DNA of 64,000 nt from Phenylobacterium haematophilum (GTDB lineage Bacteria; Pseudomonadota; Alphaproteobacteria; Caulobacterales; Caulobacteraceae), in NCBI RefSeq assembly GCF_014196295.1, contig NZ_JACIDK010000001.1:476785-540784 (forward strand), in the 5' to 3' direction. The notes under the pieces are model-generated. The model was not told the origin of the DNA and searched no databases. It worked only from the letters and a program-made list of their open reading frames with translations. Within the stretch, counting starts at the first letter, position 1; each line of letters starts with the position of its first letter. The translations under genes and the position numbers were made by a program. Of the stretch, positions 27,340-36,957 are shown piece after piece.

Positions 27340-28305
27340 TTGCCCTTTGAAATTCGGCACATTCGTTATGTGATTGCCGCTGCCGATCACGGTAGCTTTC
27401 GCCGAGCAGCTGCCGCACTGGGCATACAGGAATCAGCTATCAGCCGCCGAATTCGTGATCTGGAAGATCGGCTTGGCGCCCCCTTGTTCACGCGATCGGC
27501 AGGTGGCGTGCAACTCACCCAAGCAGGCAGGCAATTCGTTCAACGCGGTCGAAAGGCACTGTCGCAAATCGGGATGGCGCGAGCGGAAGTGTCTGCGATC
27601 GGCCGCGGGGAAGATGGCGAAGTTCGAATCGGCATCTTTTCGTCGCTGGCCTCTGGCTTTCTGGCTGACCTCTTCCAAGCCTTCGGGCAGCGCTACAAAG
27701 CGGTGAAGTTGAGCTTTGCCGATGGTAATCCCGCTGAACACGTCGCCGCCGTGCGGCAGCGTCAACTCGACGTTGCGTTCTTGACTGGGCTCACGAGCTG
27801 GCCGGATTGCCAGAGCCAGCACCTTTGGACGGAACGCATCTTCGCGGTGTTGCCTTTGCATCACCCTCATGCCGACGACATGGAAGTCACCTTCGGCGAT
27901 CTGGCTGGCGAGCCCTTCATAGTCAGCGAGAGCGCGCCCGGCGAAGAAATCCACGACTATCTCGTCCAGCGTCTCGCCGACCTCGGACACCATCCCGAGA
28001 TCCAGCAGCAGGCGGTAGGACGAGATAATCTGATGCAGCTTGTGGCGCTCGGACGCGGACTCACCGTGACCAGCGAGGCCACGACGGGCACGCAGTTTCC
28101 CGGCGTGGTGTTTCGCCCGATCGTCGGCGAGATATTGCCATTTCGCGCCGTCTGGGCGTCGCGCAATGATAATCCGGCATTCCTGCGACTGCTCGATCTC
28201 GCGCGTTCAATGGCGCGAGTGGATCAGTCTTTCGGGATCAACGGTTCCGCGAAGTCGGCAGCATTGCACGCCGGGCCTTCACAAACTCCCGATCCGTCGC
28301 GATGA
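27340..28305 (+). CDS. LysR-family transcriptional regulator
   Basis: A 321-residue protein from a TTG start at 27340 with a GAGGCGG sequence upstream. The N-terminal winged HTH is classical LysR (FRRAAAALGIQESAISRRIRDLEDRLG, about 20-47, then LFTRSAGGVQLTQAG). The rest is a periplasmic-binding-protein-like effector domain. In Tn4371-like elements a LysR gene commonly flanks the trb cluster. Here it converges on it, its 3' end overlapping the DUF2274 gene by 68 bases. The effector is unknown. It probably belongs to the conjugative element rather than to the defence operon, which ends 74 bases upstream. Confidence 0.85.
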   Translation: MPFEIRHIRYVIAAADHGSFRRAAAALGIQESAISRRIRDLEDRLGAPLFTRSAGGVQLTQAGRQFVQRGRKALSQIGMARAEVSAIGRGEDGEVRIGIFSSLASGFLADLFQAFGQRYKAVKLSFADGNPAEHVAAVRQRQLDVAFLTGLTSWPDCQSQHLWTERIFAVLPLHHPHADDMEVTFGDLAGEPFIVSESAPGEEIHDYLVQRLADLGHHPEIQQQAVGRDNLMQLVALGRGLTVTSEATTGTQFPGVVFRPIVGEILPFRAVWASRNDNPAFLRLLDLARSMARVDQSFGINGSAKSAALHAGPSQTPDPSR

Positions 28306-28477
28306 AGCGCTGCAGCATTGGCACGATCAGACGAACAGGATCGCCAACAGCCTGCCCGGCGTCGCTGGCGAGGATGTCTGCATAGGCAACAAGTTCGCGG
28401 TGCAGACCGGCCGGCAGTTCCAGCGTGACTTTGACCGGCTTGTCGTCGGTTATGGGGCCGAGTTTCAGCTTCGCCAT
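28238..28477 (-). CDS. DUF2274 domain protein
   Basis: A 79-residue protein starting MAKLKLGPITDDKPVKV at 28477, directly after trbI. Its sequence (TLELPAGLHRELVAYADIL, then LIVPMLQRFIATDREF) matches the DUF2274 proteins that end many alphaproteobacterial trb operons. The first half looks like a ribbon-helix-helix fold, so a DNA-binding regulatory role is plausible but unproven. The gene converges on the LysR gene. Confidence 0.8.
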   Translation of the reverse strand: MAKLKLGPITDDKPVKVTLELPAGLHRELVAYADILASDAGQAVGDPVRLIVPMLQRFIATDREFVKARRAMLPTSRNR

Positions 28478-28478
28478 G

Positions 28479-29735
28479 TCAGCCTCCGTAGGGTTCGAGT
28501 ACAAGATCGCGCGTGACGATCACGCGGACGGGGAAGCCCGGCCGGATGGTGAGCGTTGGTGCGATATTGAGCTGGCGCTGGACGATCTGCTGGCCGGTCT
28601 GGCTGATGCTGTTCGATGCGCCGTTACGCAGGGCCCGCACAATGTCGCTTTCGCCGCTCGACGAACCAGATTCTGCGCCGACGCTGAGCAGCGTGGACAA
28701 GGCCGCGGCCTTGAACAGTTCGCCCCAATGGTAATCGACGCCATCCTCCAGCCCGGCATAGCCCTCGGCGTCGGCGCCGGGTTGGCGTTCCAGTACGATC
28801 GAGTGGCCATTCGGGAAGATTAGCCGGCTCCAGACGAGCAGGATGCGGCGCTGTCCGAACCCGACGCCGCTATCATACTGGCCGATGACGCGGGTGCCCT
28901 GCGGCACGAGTAGGATCTTACCCGTCGGGCTGTCATAGACATTCTCCGTCACCTGCGCCGTGATCTGGCCTGGCAGATCGGAGTGGATGCCGGTGATGAG
29001 CGCGGCGGCGATCACCGCGCCAGCCTGAAGCACATTCTTCGACGCGGGCGCTACAACGCGATCCGGGGAGACGGTGCGCTTGTCGGGCGTCTGGTTGAGG
29101 AAGGCGAGTTGCCGATCCTGCGCCGAGGGTGTGGCTGGCTGCGGCGCGAGGCCGAGACTGGCGAGATCGGGTTGCGGTACGGTCGCGGTAGTCGGCGTTG
29201 TGGCGGTGTTCCCCGGCCTCGTTTCGGTGTTGGCGAACAGCCTTGCGGTCCGCGCCGATTCCAGTTCCTGCGCCCGGCGTTGTTCCTCCGGTGTTGGTCC
29301 GACAGGCCCCAAAGGGGTGGCAATCCCCGGCGTCGGTACGGGCTGACCGGCATTCTGTGCGTTGAGGATCGGACGGCCGAGATCGCCGGGCAGCGGCGGG
29401 CCGAGTTTGGGGACGCCGCTATAGTCCTTGGGTAGTCCGGCGAGGCCATCCGGCGTGGTGCGGTTATCGGTTGAGATCAGTTCCTGGCCTTGTTCGCCGC
29501 CATGACGGGTCTGGAGCGCATAGATCAGCGCGCCGCCGACGCCGACGCTGGCGGCAAGACCGAGACCTGCGAGCACCTTGCGCGACAGGCGGGTGATGCG
29601 CGGCGGCTCGGGCCGCAGCCGCATCGGCGCGACCGGCTCGCCGGTCAGCGGGCGTGCATTATCTTCAGTGGGCTCGACAGGACGCCCAACCTCTGGCTCG
29701 CGCCCTTCTTTCTTGTCGGGATCATCCTGTTTCAC
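28479..29735 (-). CDS. trbI: TrbI, VirB10-like transfer channel protein
   Basis: About 418 residues from GTG 29735, overlapping the trbG stop as GTGA. A long in-frame ATG extension is possible but would lie wholly inside trbG. A cytoplasmic Pro-rich N-terminus is followed by one membrane segment (about 50-70), a Pro/Thr-rich periplasmic linker and the VirB10 core, with the conserved IPQGTRVIGQYDS-type motif (LLVPQGTRVIGQYDSGV) and ERQPGADAEGYAGLEDGVD. VirB10 proteins span both membranes and link ATP use to outer-membrane gating of the type IV secretion channel. It is the last trb gene in the cluster. Confidence 0.92.
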   Translation of the reverse strand: MKQDDPDKKEGREPEVGRPVEPTEDNARPLTGEPVAPMRLRPEPPRITRLSRKVLAGLGLAASVGVGGALIYALQTRHGGEQGQELISTDNRTTPDGLAGLPKDYSGVPKLGPPLPGDLGRPILNAQNAGQPVPTPGIATPLGPVGPTPEEQRRAQELESARTARLFANTETRPGNTATTPTTATVPQPDLASLGLAPQPATPSAQDRQLAFLNQTPDKRTVSPDRVVAPASKNVLQAGAVIAAALITGIHSDLPGQITAQVTENVYDSPTGKILLVPQGTRVIGQYDSGVGFGQRRILLVWSRLIFPNGHSIVLERQPGADAEGYAGLEDGVDYHWGELFKAAALSTLLSVGAESGSSSGESDIVRALRNGASNSISQTGQQIVQRQLNIAPTLTIRPGFPVRVIVTRDLVLEPYGG

Positions 29736-30760
29736 GACGCTGGCCTCCCATCGGTGCGGGAGATGCGGACGCGCTTCTGGTTCTTGTCGGCTCCGAAGCG
29801 AAGCTCGGCGGCGGCGAACAGCCGATCGACGATCATGTAGTTGCCGCGCACGCGGTAGTTCACGAGTTCGGATGTCGCGCCCTCCGGCCCGACGACGAAC
29901 AGCGGCGGCATCTCGCCCTGGCCGATGCCGCGCGGAAACTCGATGAACACCTGCCGGCCGTCGTCGAATGCGCGGAGCGGCCGCCACGGCGCGCGGTCGC
30001 CCAACACCTCGTAGCGGAAATTTACACGGGAGAGATCGATGCCGTTCGCGATCGGTTGCTGGGCCTCGGCTTGGCTGTTCTGGCGACGCAGCGCGATGAG
30101 CTGGTCCTGCGGATATTGCCAAGACACTGACGCCATATAGGTCGAAGGCGTCGAGCGCAGTTCCATATGGTAGGTGCGACGATCAGTGTTGATAACCAGG
30201 TTGGTCATCAGCTCGGCGCGCGTGGGCTTCACCAGGATATGCACGACCTTCGCCGCGCCTGTGCCGCTCTCGGTATCGCCGATTATCCAGCGCACCGTGT
30301 CGCCAGCGGCGACCGGGCCGGAGCCGACGAGCTGTTCTCCGGGCTGGAGCGAAATGTCGGTGATCTGCCCCGGCGAGGCATAGACCTGATAGAGCGCGCC
30401 ATCGACGAAGGGATAGACCTGCATCGAATTGATGAAGCCGTTACGCACCGGCTGCATCCGCGCGGCGGCATTGGCCTGGTTGACGCGCACGGTCGGATCG
30501 GCGGCTTCTGGCTCGGGCTTGCCGTCCTTGCTGACCGGTTTCAACTGGCCGGGAAGCGGCAGCGGCCTGGGCAGCTCGACGACCTGCACGGGCTTGGGCG
30601 GATCGGCGGCGATGACGGCCGGAGCCGCATCGTCATAGGAAATCTCCGGCGGTGGGGTGTGCCCCGCACAGCCCGTGAGGGCGCAAGCGGAAAGCAGGAA
30701 AGCCGCGAGTGAGGCATTGCGGAAAGCCGGCCTCCCAGCTTTGCGGAAGGTCGGTGTCAT
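29732..30760 (-). CDS. trbG: TrbG, VirB9-like outer-membrane channel protein
   Basis: A 342-residue exported protein. The N-terminus has a lipoprotein-type signal (ALTGC, Cys near residue 31). The C-terminal VirB9/CagX domain is clear (VNFRYEVLGDRAPWRPLRAFDDGRQVFIEFP and MIVDRLFAAAELRFG). In the type IV channel it forms the outer-membrane core with TrbI and the TrbH position. No separate trbH gene is present, so the lipid anchor on TrbG may replace TrbH. It overlaps trbF and trbI by 4 bases each. Confidence 0.92.
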   Translation of the reverse strand: MTPTFRKAGRPAFRNASLAAFLLSACALTGCAGHTPPPEISYDDAAPAVIAADPPKPVQVVELPRPLPLPGQLKPVSKDGKPEPEAADPTVRVNQANAAARMQPVRNGFINSMQVYPFVDGALYQVYASPGQITDISLQPGEQLVGSGPVAAGDTVRWIIGDTESGTGAAKVVHILVKPTRAELMTNLVINTDRRTYHMELRSTPSTYMASVSWQYPQDQLIALRRQNSQAEAQQPIANGIDLSRVNFRYEVLGDRAPWRPLRAFDDGRQVFIEFPRGIGQGEMPPLFVVGPEGATSELVNYRVRGNYMIVDRLFAAAELRFGADKNQKRVRISRTDGRPAS

Positions 30761-31440
30761 TGTCCAAGCTCCTTCGACCAGTTGATGGCGTTGATGTAGA
30801 TTCCCAGCGGGTTCTTCCGCAGCGTGTCGGCATCGCGGGGCGGCTGTACGGCGACGGTGAGGATCGCGGACCAGCGTTCGGAGCTGGCGAGCGAACCGTC
30901 CTGATAGCGGCGCTCGATCCAGGCGACGCGGAAGCTCGATGGCGAGGCGCGGATCACACTCGACACCTCGACCGCGACCTGCTGCCTGCCGACCTTGGCG
31001 AACGGATCGTTCGAGCGCGCATAGTCGTTGAGCGCCAGCGCGCCGGCCTGCGTGGTGAAGTCATAGGCGCGCAGCCAGTTCTGCCGCACGATGATGGCGT
31101 CGGCCGGAATGCCCCGGACCTGCTCGATGAACCGCGCGAGGTAGAAGGCGATCTGCGCGTCGTTCGGCTGATAGTCGGCGGTCGCGGGCGCAATCGCCTG
31201 CGCCTGTCCAAGCCGATCGACCTGCACCACCCATGGCACGATCGAACCGTTCATCGACTGCCAGAACACTCCGGCCGAGAGAGCGGCGGAGAGCGCCAGC
31301 GAGCCGAAGGCCATCAGCCGCCAGTTCTTCGCCTGTACACGGGCCGAGCCGATGCGGTCGTCCCAGACCTGGGCGGCGCGCTGATAGGGCGTCTCGGGTT
31401 CGGGGGATTTGCCGTAGTGGGTGGAAGGTCGCTTGAACAT
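30757..31440 (-). CDS. trbF: TrbF, VirB8-like inner-membrane assembly factor
   Basis: A 227-residue protein with a short cytoplasmic N-terminus (SPEPETPYQRAAQVWDDRIG), one membrane helix (about 42-65) and a periplasmic NTF2-like VirB8 domain. It nucleates assembly of the transfer channel. The start lies 2 bases after the trbL stop and the end overlaps trbG, as expected in this operon. Confidence 0.9.
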   Translation of the reverse strand: MFKRPSTHYGKSPEPETPYQRAAQVWDDRIGSARVQAKNWRLMAFGSLALSAALSAGVFWQSMNGSIVPWVVQVDRLGQAQAIAPATADYQPNDAQIAFYLARFIEQVRGIPADAIIVRQNWLRAYDFTTQAGALALNDYARSNDPFAKVGRQQVAVEVSSVIRASPSSFRVAWIERRYQDGSLASSERWSAILTVAVQPPRDADTLRKNPLGIYINAINWSKELGQ

Positions 31441-31442
31441 GG

Positions 31443-32795
31443 TCAGTCGCTTTCGGAGAGGTTGACGGAAGAGCCGCCGCCATGGGCATCGCCGGATTTG
31501 ACGGCGTGGGCAGCGGCCTGGACGCCATGCGTCATCTGCTGGCCGCGCTTCATGCGTTTGGCCCAGGCGGGCGGGCGGTCGGCGGACGATGGCGTGGCGG
31601 AGGCGGCGGGTGCAGATGCGGCGGAGCTGGCATCTGCCTCGGCCGCGCCCGCATCACCGGATACGGCGCGGCCACCCGCTTCAAAGCTCTCGCGCATCGA
31701 GGCGGCGGCACGCCGGAATGGGCTGGCGATGGCAGAGCCGGCTTTCGATGCGCCGGTCGATGCGACATTGCCAAGACCGGAGGCAACGCCGGATGCGCCG
31801 GACTGGCCGGCCGCGCCAAGGCTGTAGGCGGTGGACGCGCCACCCGCGAGTGTGGCCCCGCCACGGGCGGCAGCGGCAGCGCCTCCGGCAAGGGCAGCTC
31901 CACCAGATGCCACGGCGCCGACCGTCGCTGCACCCGCCGCGACCATGCCACCGGCGGCGAGACCCGTGCCGACCGCCGCGCCCGCACCAAGCTGCGGGCC
32001 GCCGGAAACGAGACCGTTGGCGATGCCGGGGCCGAAGATGCCCAAGCCCAGCAGTGCCAGGGCCGCGAGCACGATGGTCATGGCGTCGTCGATCGAGGGC
32101 GTCGCGCCGTTGAAGCCGGCGGTGAACTCGGAGAACAGGGTCGAGCCGATGCCGATGATGACGGCGAGCACCAGGACTTTGATGCCCGACGAGATGACGT
32201 TGCCGAGGACGCGCTCGGCCATGAAGGCGGATTTACCGAACAGGCCGAACGGGATCAGCACGAAGCCGGCGAGCGTCGTCAGCTTGAACTCGATCAGGGT
32301 GACGAAGAGCTGGACGGCGAGGATGAAGAAGGCGAGCAGGATCAGCGCCCAGGCGAACATCAGGCAGGCGATCTGGATGAAGTTCTCGAAGAACGAGACC
32401 CAGCCCATCAGGTCGGAGATGGAATCGAGCAGCGGCCGGGCGGCGTCGAGGCCGGTCTGCGCGACCTTGCCGGGGCGCAGGAGATCGGCGGTGGTGAACC
32501 CCGTGCCTGACGCCTTCAGCCCGAGACCGGCGAAGCTCTCGAAGACGATGCGGGCGAGGTTGTTCCAGTTGCCGATGATGTAGGCGAACACGCCGACAAA
32601 CAACGTCTTCTTGACCAGCCGCGCGATGATGTCCTCATCGGCGCCCCACGACCAGAACAGCGCCGCCAGCGTCACGTCGATGACGATCAGCGTGGTCGCG
32701 ATGAACGCCACTTCGGGGCGCAGCAGGCCGAAGCCGCTGTCGATATAGCGGGTGAAGACATCCAGGAAATGGTCGATGACGCCGGCGCCCTGCAT
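31443..32795 (-). CDS. trbL: TrbL, VirB6-like polytopic membrane protein
   Basis: About 450 residues from ATG 32795 (MQGAGVIDHFLDVFTRYIDSG). Five or more membrane segments fill residues about 20-290, typical of TrbL/VirB6. The C-terminal third is low-complexity, Ala/Gly/Ser-rich (positions about 31450-32000), and ends in a basic and polar tail (AWAKRMKRGQQM). Variable tails of this kind are common in the family. TrbL is the inner-membrane translocase part of the mating channel. Confidence 0.9.
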   Translation of the reverse strand: MQGAGVIDHFLDVFTRYIDSGFGLLRPEVAFIATTLIVIDVTLAALFWSWGADEDIIARLVKKTLFVGVFAYIIGNWNNLARIVFESFAGLGLKASGTGFTTADLLRPGKVAQTGLDAARPLLDSISDLMGWVSFFENFIQIACLMFAWALILLAFFILAVQLFVTLIEFKLTTLAGFVLIPFGLFGKSAFMAERVLGNVISSGIKVLVLAVIIGIGSTLFSEFTAGFNGATPSIDDAMTIVLAALALLGLGIFGPGIANGLVSGGPQLGAGAAVGTGLAAGGMVAAGAATVGAVASGGAALAGGAAAAARGGATLAGGASTAYSLGAAGQSGASGVASGLGNVASTGASKAGSAIASPFRRAAASMRESFEAGGRAVSGDAGAAEADASSAASAPAASATPSSADRPPAWAKRMKRGQQMTHGVQAAAHAVKSGDAHGGGSSVNLSESD

Positions 32796-32796
32796 C

Positions 32797-33120
32797 TCAG
32801 CGGCTCCCGTTCTGGTCTGGTATGGACGGGGTTGGAGCGGTCGGCTCCGGGGACGCGACCGGCGCGGGCTGGCCCAGGAAGCGGCGACGGTTTTCGGCCC
32901 AGGCGTGAAGGCAGGACGGATCGCGCCCACCGGCTTCGCCCATTGCGCCACACCGCGCGAGTTCCACGCGCAGCGGATCTCGCGCCGGTGCCGGTCGCAC
33001 CTGCGCGACCGGATCGTCCGCCCGCTCGGCGGGCCGGTTTATCTCGATTGCGGTGGCGGTGATCGCCAGCGCGACGAAGACGATGGCGCCGATACGCGCG
33101 AGGGTCTTGCCGTCCATCAC
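32797..33120 (-). CDS. TrbK-like (TrbK-alt) small protein, putative entry exclusion
   Basis: A 107-residue protein with an N-terminal hydrophobic segment (IGAIVFVALAITATAI, about 11-26) and a periplasmic part carrying two Cys (LARCGAMGEAGGRDPSCLHAW). This matches the alternative TrbK proteins found between trbJ and trbL in alphaproteobacterial elements, assumed to block entry of related elements. ATGs at 33120 and 33117 are adjacent. Confidence 0.75.
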   Translation of the reverse strand: MMDGKTLARIGAIVFVALAITATAIEINRPAERADDPVAQVRPAPARDPLRVELARCGAMGEAGGRDPSCLHAWAENRRRFLGQPAPVASPEPTAPTPSIPDQNGSR

Positions 33121-33128
33121 GCCCCCGC

Positions 33129-33890
33129 TCAGTTGTTACCGTGGAACATCTGCGCGTTGCCGGGCTGGTAGCCCGATCCCGGCGTCAGGAAGCGGCGGCG
33201 CTGTTCCTGTCCCTGTGCGGCGGCGGCAGCGCGTTCGGCATCCGTCAGCGCCTGCGCCCGGCCGTTGGCGGCAACGAGCGCGGTGAGGTCGGCGAGTTGC
33301 TGGGCCTGGAGCGCGAGAAGCTGGTTACCGGCCTGCGTCGCCTGCAACGCGCCGGTCGCCGACTGGCTCGACCCGACCAGCGCCGACATCTGCGTGCGGT
33401 TGGTGTCGATGTTGCCGACCACGGTGGCCTGCACGCGCATCGCGTCCTGCAAGCCGCCGACCGTGTTCTGCCAGCGCGATTTCGCGTCGGCGACGAGCTG
33501 CGCGTCCGACGCCGACATGGAAGCGGTCGAGTATTTCTGGCTGAAGACCTGATCGATCTTCTGGACGTCATAGGCGATGTTCTGCGCCTGGCTGAGCAGT
33601 TGCTGGGTGCGCTGCACCGACTGCTGCAACTGCTGGAGTGACGAGTAAGGCAGGCTCGCCAGATTGCGCGCCTGATTGATGAGCGACTGCGCTTCGTTCT
33701 GGAGCGAGGTGATCTGGTTGGTGATCTGCTGAAGCGAGCGCGCGGCGGTCAGCACGTTCTGCGCATAGTTGGACGGATCAAACACGACCCATTGCGCCTG
33801 CGCTGGTGTCGTGATGATCGGCGACAGGGCCAGCGGGACGGACAGGATGGACGCGGCAAGCAACGCCGCGCGTGAACGGCGCAGTTTCAT
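33129..33890 (-). CDS. trbJ: TrbJ, VirB5-like pilus/channel protein
   Basis: A 253-residue exported protein with a clear Sec signal peptide (ALLAASILSVPLALSPIITTPAQA, cleavage after about residue 32), then long amphipathic Gln-rich helices (ARSLQQITNQITSLQNEAQSL). These are characteristic of TrbJ, the minor pilus component. Its start overlaps the trbE stop by 4 bases. Confidence 0.9.
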   Translation of the reverse strand: MKLRRSRAALLAASILSVPLALSPIITTPAQAQWVVFDPSNYAQNVLTAARSLQQITNQITSLQNEAQSLINQARNLASLPYSSLQQLQQSVQRTQQLLSQAQNIAYDVQKIDQVFSQKYSTASMSASDAQLVADAKSRWQNTVGGLQDAMRVQATVVGNIDTNRTQMSALVGSSQSATGALQATQAGNQLLALQAQQLADLTALVAANGRAQALTDAERAAAAAQGQEQRRRFLTPGSGYQPGNAQMFHGNN

Positions 33891-36325
33891 TGGGACTTCT
33901 CCTTGTTGGTGAGGTTGGGAATGAGATCGGCGGCCCAGCCGACGCCGCGATGGCGCAGCCAGGCGTCGAGGAATCCGTCCGTGCCATGCTCGGCGGTGAC
34001 GCGGGCGATGGCGGCCTGATCGGTCTTCGAGGATGCGGCGCAGAGCGCTAGCGCCACCTCCGACAGGCCCAGCTCGAACAGCCGGTTGCCGCGCCGCGAC
34101 TGGCAGTAATAGTCACGCTTGGGCATGGCCCGCGCGATGATCTCGATCTGCCGGTCGTTGAGACCGAAGCGGCGATAGATGGCGGTGATCTGCGGCTCGA
34201 TCGCGCGCTCGTTGGGAAGCAGCAACCGGGTCTGGCAGCTTTCGATGATGGCGGGCGCGATGGCGCTGCCGTCGATGTCCGACAGCGACTGCGTGGCGAA
34301 GATGACGCTGGCGTTCTTCTTCCTGAGCGTCTTCAGCCATTCGCGGAGCTGGCCGGCGAAGCCCTCGTCGTCGAGCGCGAGCCAGCCCTCATCGACGATG
34401 ATGAGGGTCGGCGATCCGTCGAGCCGGTCTTCGATGCGATGGAACAGATAGGCCAACACGGCGGGCGCGGCTTCGGTGCCGATCAGCCCCTCGGTCTCGA
34501 ACGCCTGCACCGTCGCCGTGCCGAGATGTTCGGCCTCGGCATCGAGCAACCGGCCCCACGCCCCGCCAATGCAATAGGGACGCAGCGCCTGCTTGAGGTC
34601 GTTGGACTGCAAGAGGACGCAGAGGCCGGTGATCGTGCGTTCCTCGATCGGCGCGGAGGCCAGCGAGGTCAGCGCTGTCCAGAGATGCTCTTTCACCTCC
34701 GGCGTGATGGCGACGCTTTCGCGGGCGAGGATCGCGCCGAGCCAGTCGGCCGCCCATGCCCGTTCGGCGGCGTCATCGACGCGGGCGAGCGGTTGCAGCG
34801 ATACGCTGTCGGCGCTGCCCTCGGTCAGCCCGCCGCCGAGATCGTGCCAGTCGCCGCGCATGGAGAGCGCCGCCGCGCGGATCGAGCCGCCGAAGTCGAA
34901 GGCGAAGACCTGCGCGCCGGCATAGCGCCGGAACTGCAAGGCCATCAGCGCCAGCAGCACCGACTTGCCCGCGCCGGTCGGGCCGACGATCAGCGTATGG
35001 CCGACATCGCCGACATGAAGGGAAAACCGGAACGGGGTCGAGCCTTCGGTCTTGCCGAACAGCAGCGGGGGGGCTGCGAAGTGCTCGTCCCGTTCCGGCC
35101 CCGCCCACACCGCTGACAGGGGAATCATGTGGGCGAGATTGAGCGTGGAGATCGGCGGCTGCCGGACATTGGCGTAGACATGGCCGGGCAATGATCCCAG
35201 CCAGGCGTCCACGGCGTTGATGGTCTCGGCCATCGCGGTGAAGTCGCGGCCCTGAATGACCTTCTCGACCAGCCGCAGCTTCTCGTCGGCGATGCGCGGA
35301 TCGGCGTCCCACACCGTCACCGTCGCGGTGACATAGGCGATGCCGGCATAGTCGGCGCCGAGTTCCTGAAGCGCGAGATCGGCGTCCGCTGCCTTGTTCG
35401 AGGCGTCGGTATCGACCAGCGCCGACGCCTCGTTGGTCATCACCTCCTTCAGGATCGCGGCGATCGACTTGCGCTTGGCGAACCATTGCCGCCTAATCTT
35501 CGTCAGCAGCTTCGTCGCGTCCGTCTTGTCGAGCAGGATCGCGCGGGTGGACCAGCGATAGGGAAAGGCCAGCCGGTTCAGCTCGTCGAGCAGGCCCGGC
35601 GTCGTGGCGGTCGGGAAGCCGGTGATGGTCAGCACGCGCAGATGCGCCGACCCCAGGCGCGGTTCCAACCCGCCGGTGAGCGGCTGATTGGCGAGCAGCG
35701 CGTCGAGATAGACCGGCGTCTCGGGGACGCGGACGCGATGGCGGTGTGTCGAGACGCAGCCATGCAGATAAGTCAGCGTTTCGCCGTCATCGAGCCAGCG
35801 GCATTCCGGCATGAAGGCTTCGACCAGGCGCAGCAGCCGGTCGGTGCGGTCGGCGAAGCCAGCCATCACCTCATGGGGATCGATACCGGTCTTCTCGCGG
35901 CCCTCATAGAGCCAGGTCTCGGCGCGCGCCGCGTCCTCGGCCGGCGGCAGATAGGTGAAGGTGAGGAAATAGCCCGACTCGAAATGCGATCCGGCTTCCT
36001 CGAAATCGGCTTTCCGTTCCGCATCGACCAGCGCCGACGCCGAATCCGGGAAGGTGCTGTTCGGATAGGTCGCGGCGGCATGGCGCTGCGCCTCGACGAA
36101 GATCGCCCAGCCCGAACCCAAACGGCGGAAGGCGTTATTGAGGCGGCCGGCGACGGCCACCAGCTCGGCCGGCACGGCCGAATCCAGATCGGGACCGCGA
36201 AACCGCGCGGTGCGCTGGAAGCTGCCGTCCTTGTTGAGCACGATGCCGGGAGCCGCCAGCGCCACCCAGGGCAGGAAATCGGCGAGCCGGGCTTGTCTGT
36301 CGCGATATTCGGCGAGGTTCATCAT
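33887..36325 (-). CDS. trbE: TrbE, VirB4-like conjugation ATPase
   Basis: An 812-residue VirB4-family ATPase that powers pilus and channel assembly at the inner membrane. The N-terminal CagE/TrbE domain precedes a Walker A GPTGAGKSVLLAL (about 438-450), a Walker B TLIIVDEGWLALDD, and FATQSLSDI in the C-lobe. Length and motifs are normal and the gene is intact. trbD ends 12 bases upstream. Confidence 0.93.
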   Translation of the reverse strand: MMNLAEYRDRQARLADFLPWVALAAPGIVLNKDGSFQRTARFRGPDLDSAVPAELVAVAGRLNNAFRRLGSGWAIFVEAQRHAAATYPNSTFPDSASALVDAERKADFEEAGSHFESGYFLTFTYLPPAEDAARAETWLYEGREKTGIDPHEVMAGFADRTDRLLRLVEAFMPECRWLDDGETLTYLHGCVSTHRHRVRVPETPVYLDALLANQPLTGGLEPRLGSAHLRVLTITGFPTATTPGLLDELNRLAFPYRWSTRAILLDKTDATKLLTKIRRQWFAKRKSIAAILKEVMTNEASALVDTDASNKAADADLALQELGADYAGIAYVTATVTVWDADPRIADEKLRLVEKVIQGRDFTAMAETINAVDAWLGSLPGHVYANVRQPPISTLNLAHMIPLSAVWAGPERDEHFAAPPLLFGKTEGSTPFRFSLHVGDVGHTLIVGPTGAGKSVLLALMALQFRRYAGAQVFAFDFGGSIRAAALSMRGDWHDLGGGLTEGSADSVSLQPLARVDDAAERAWAADWLGAILARESVAITPEVKEHLWTALTSLASAPIEERTITGLCVLLQSNDLKQALRPYCIGGAWGRLLDAEAEHLGTATVQAFETEGLIGTEAAPAVLAYLFHRIEDRLDGSPTLIIVDEGWLALDDEGFAGQLREWLKTLRKKNASVIFATQSLSDIDGSAIAPAIIESCQTRLLLPNERAIEPQITAIYRRFGLNDRQIEIIARAMPKRDYYCQSRRGNRLFELGLSEVALALCAASSKTDQAAIARVTAEHGTDGFLDAWLRHRGVGWAADLIPNLTNKEKSQ

Positions 36326-36337
36326 GGCCGCGCCCCC

Positions 36338-36616
36338 TCAGACCGAAAGGTGCGCGGGGATGCGTAGATGGCGGCGGCCGACCTCGACGAAGAGCGGATC
36401 GCGCTTCGCCGCCCACACCGCCGCGAAATGCCCGATCGCCCAGATGAGGATGCCGGCCAGCCAGAGCCGCAGGCCGAGCCCGACCGCGCCGGCCAGCGTA
36501 CCGTTCATGATGGCGATGGCGCGCGGCGCGCCGCCGAGCAGGATGGGTTCGCTGAGCGCCCGGTGCAGCGGGACGGTGTAGCCCGGCACCTCTCCGCCCT
36601 GATCGACGACGCCCAT
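36338..36616 (-). CDS. trbD: TrbD, VirB3-like membrane protein
   Basis: A 92-residue protein from ATG 36616 (MGVVDQGGEVPGYTVPLHRAL). It has the VirB3/TrbD signature (YTVPLHRALSEPILLGGAPR) and hydrophobic segments at about 36-70. It shares one base with the trbC stop (TGATG). It cooperates with TrbE at the inner membrane. Confidence 0.88.
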   Translation of the reverse strand: MGVVDQGGEVPGYTVPLHRALSEPILLGGAPRAIAIMNGTLAGAVGLGLRLWLAGILIWAIGHFAAVWAAKRDPLFVEVGRRHLRIPAHLSV

Positions 36617-36957
36617 CAGACCAGCGCCCCGCCGCCGAACGAGAAGAACGACAGGAAGAAACTCGACGCGGCGAACGCGATCGACAGGCCGAAGACGATC
36701 TGGATCAGTCGGCGGAACCCACCGTTGGTATCGCCGAAGGCCAGCGTCAGGCCGGTGGTGATAATGATGATGACGGCGATGATCTTGGCGACGGGTCCTT
36801 CGATCGACTGGAGGATGGATTGCAGCGGCGCTTCCCACGGCATCGATGAGCCGGAAGCATGGGCGGGCGCCGCCACCATCACGCTGAGCGTGGCGACCGA
36901 AACGGTCATGGCGAGGCGCCGGCGCGACAGGCGCAGGCGGTGGACAACAGGCATCAT
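36616..36957 (-). CDS. trbC: TrbC, VirB2-like pilin
   Basis: A 113-residue prepilin with a long signal peptide ending MVAAPAHASG (about residue 34), followed by two hydrophobic segments (KIIAVIIIITTGLTLAFG and LIQIVFGLSIAFAASSFFLSFF), as in VirB2 pilins. It overlaps the trbB stop by 4 bases. Confidence 0.9.
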   Translation of the reverse strand: MMPVVHRLRLSRRRLAMTVSVATLSVMVAAPAHASGSSMPWEAPLQSILQSIEGPVAKIIAVIIIITTGLTLAFGDTNGGFRRLIQIVFGLSIAFAASSFFLSFFSFGGGALV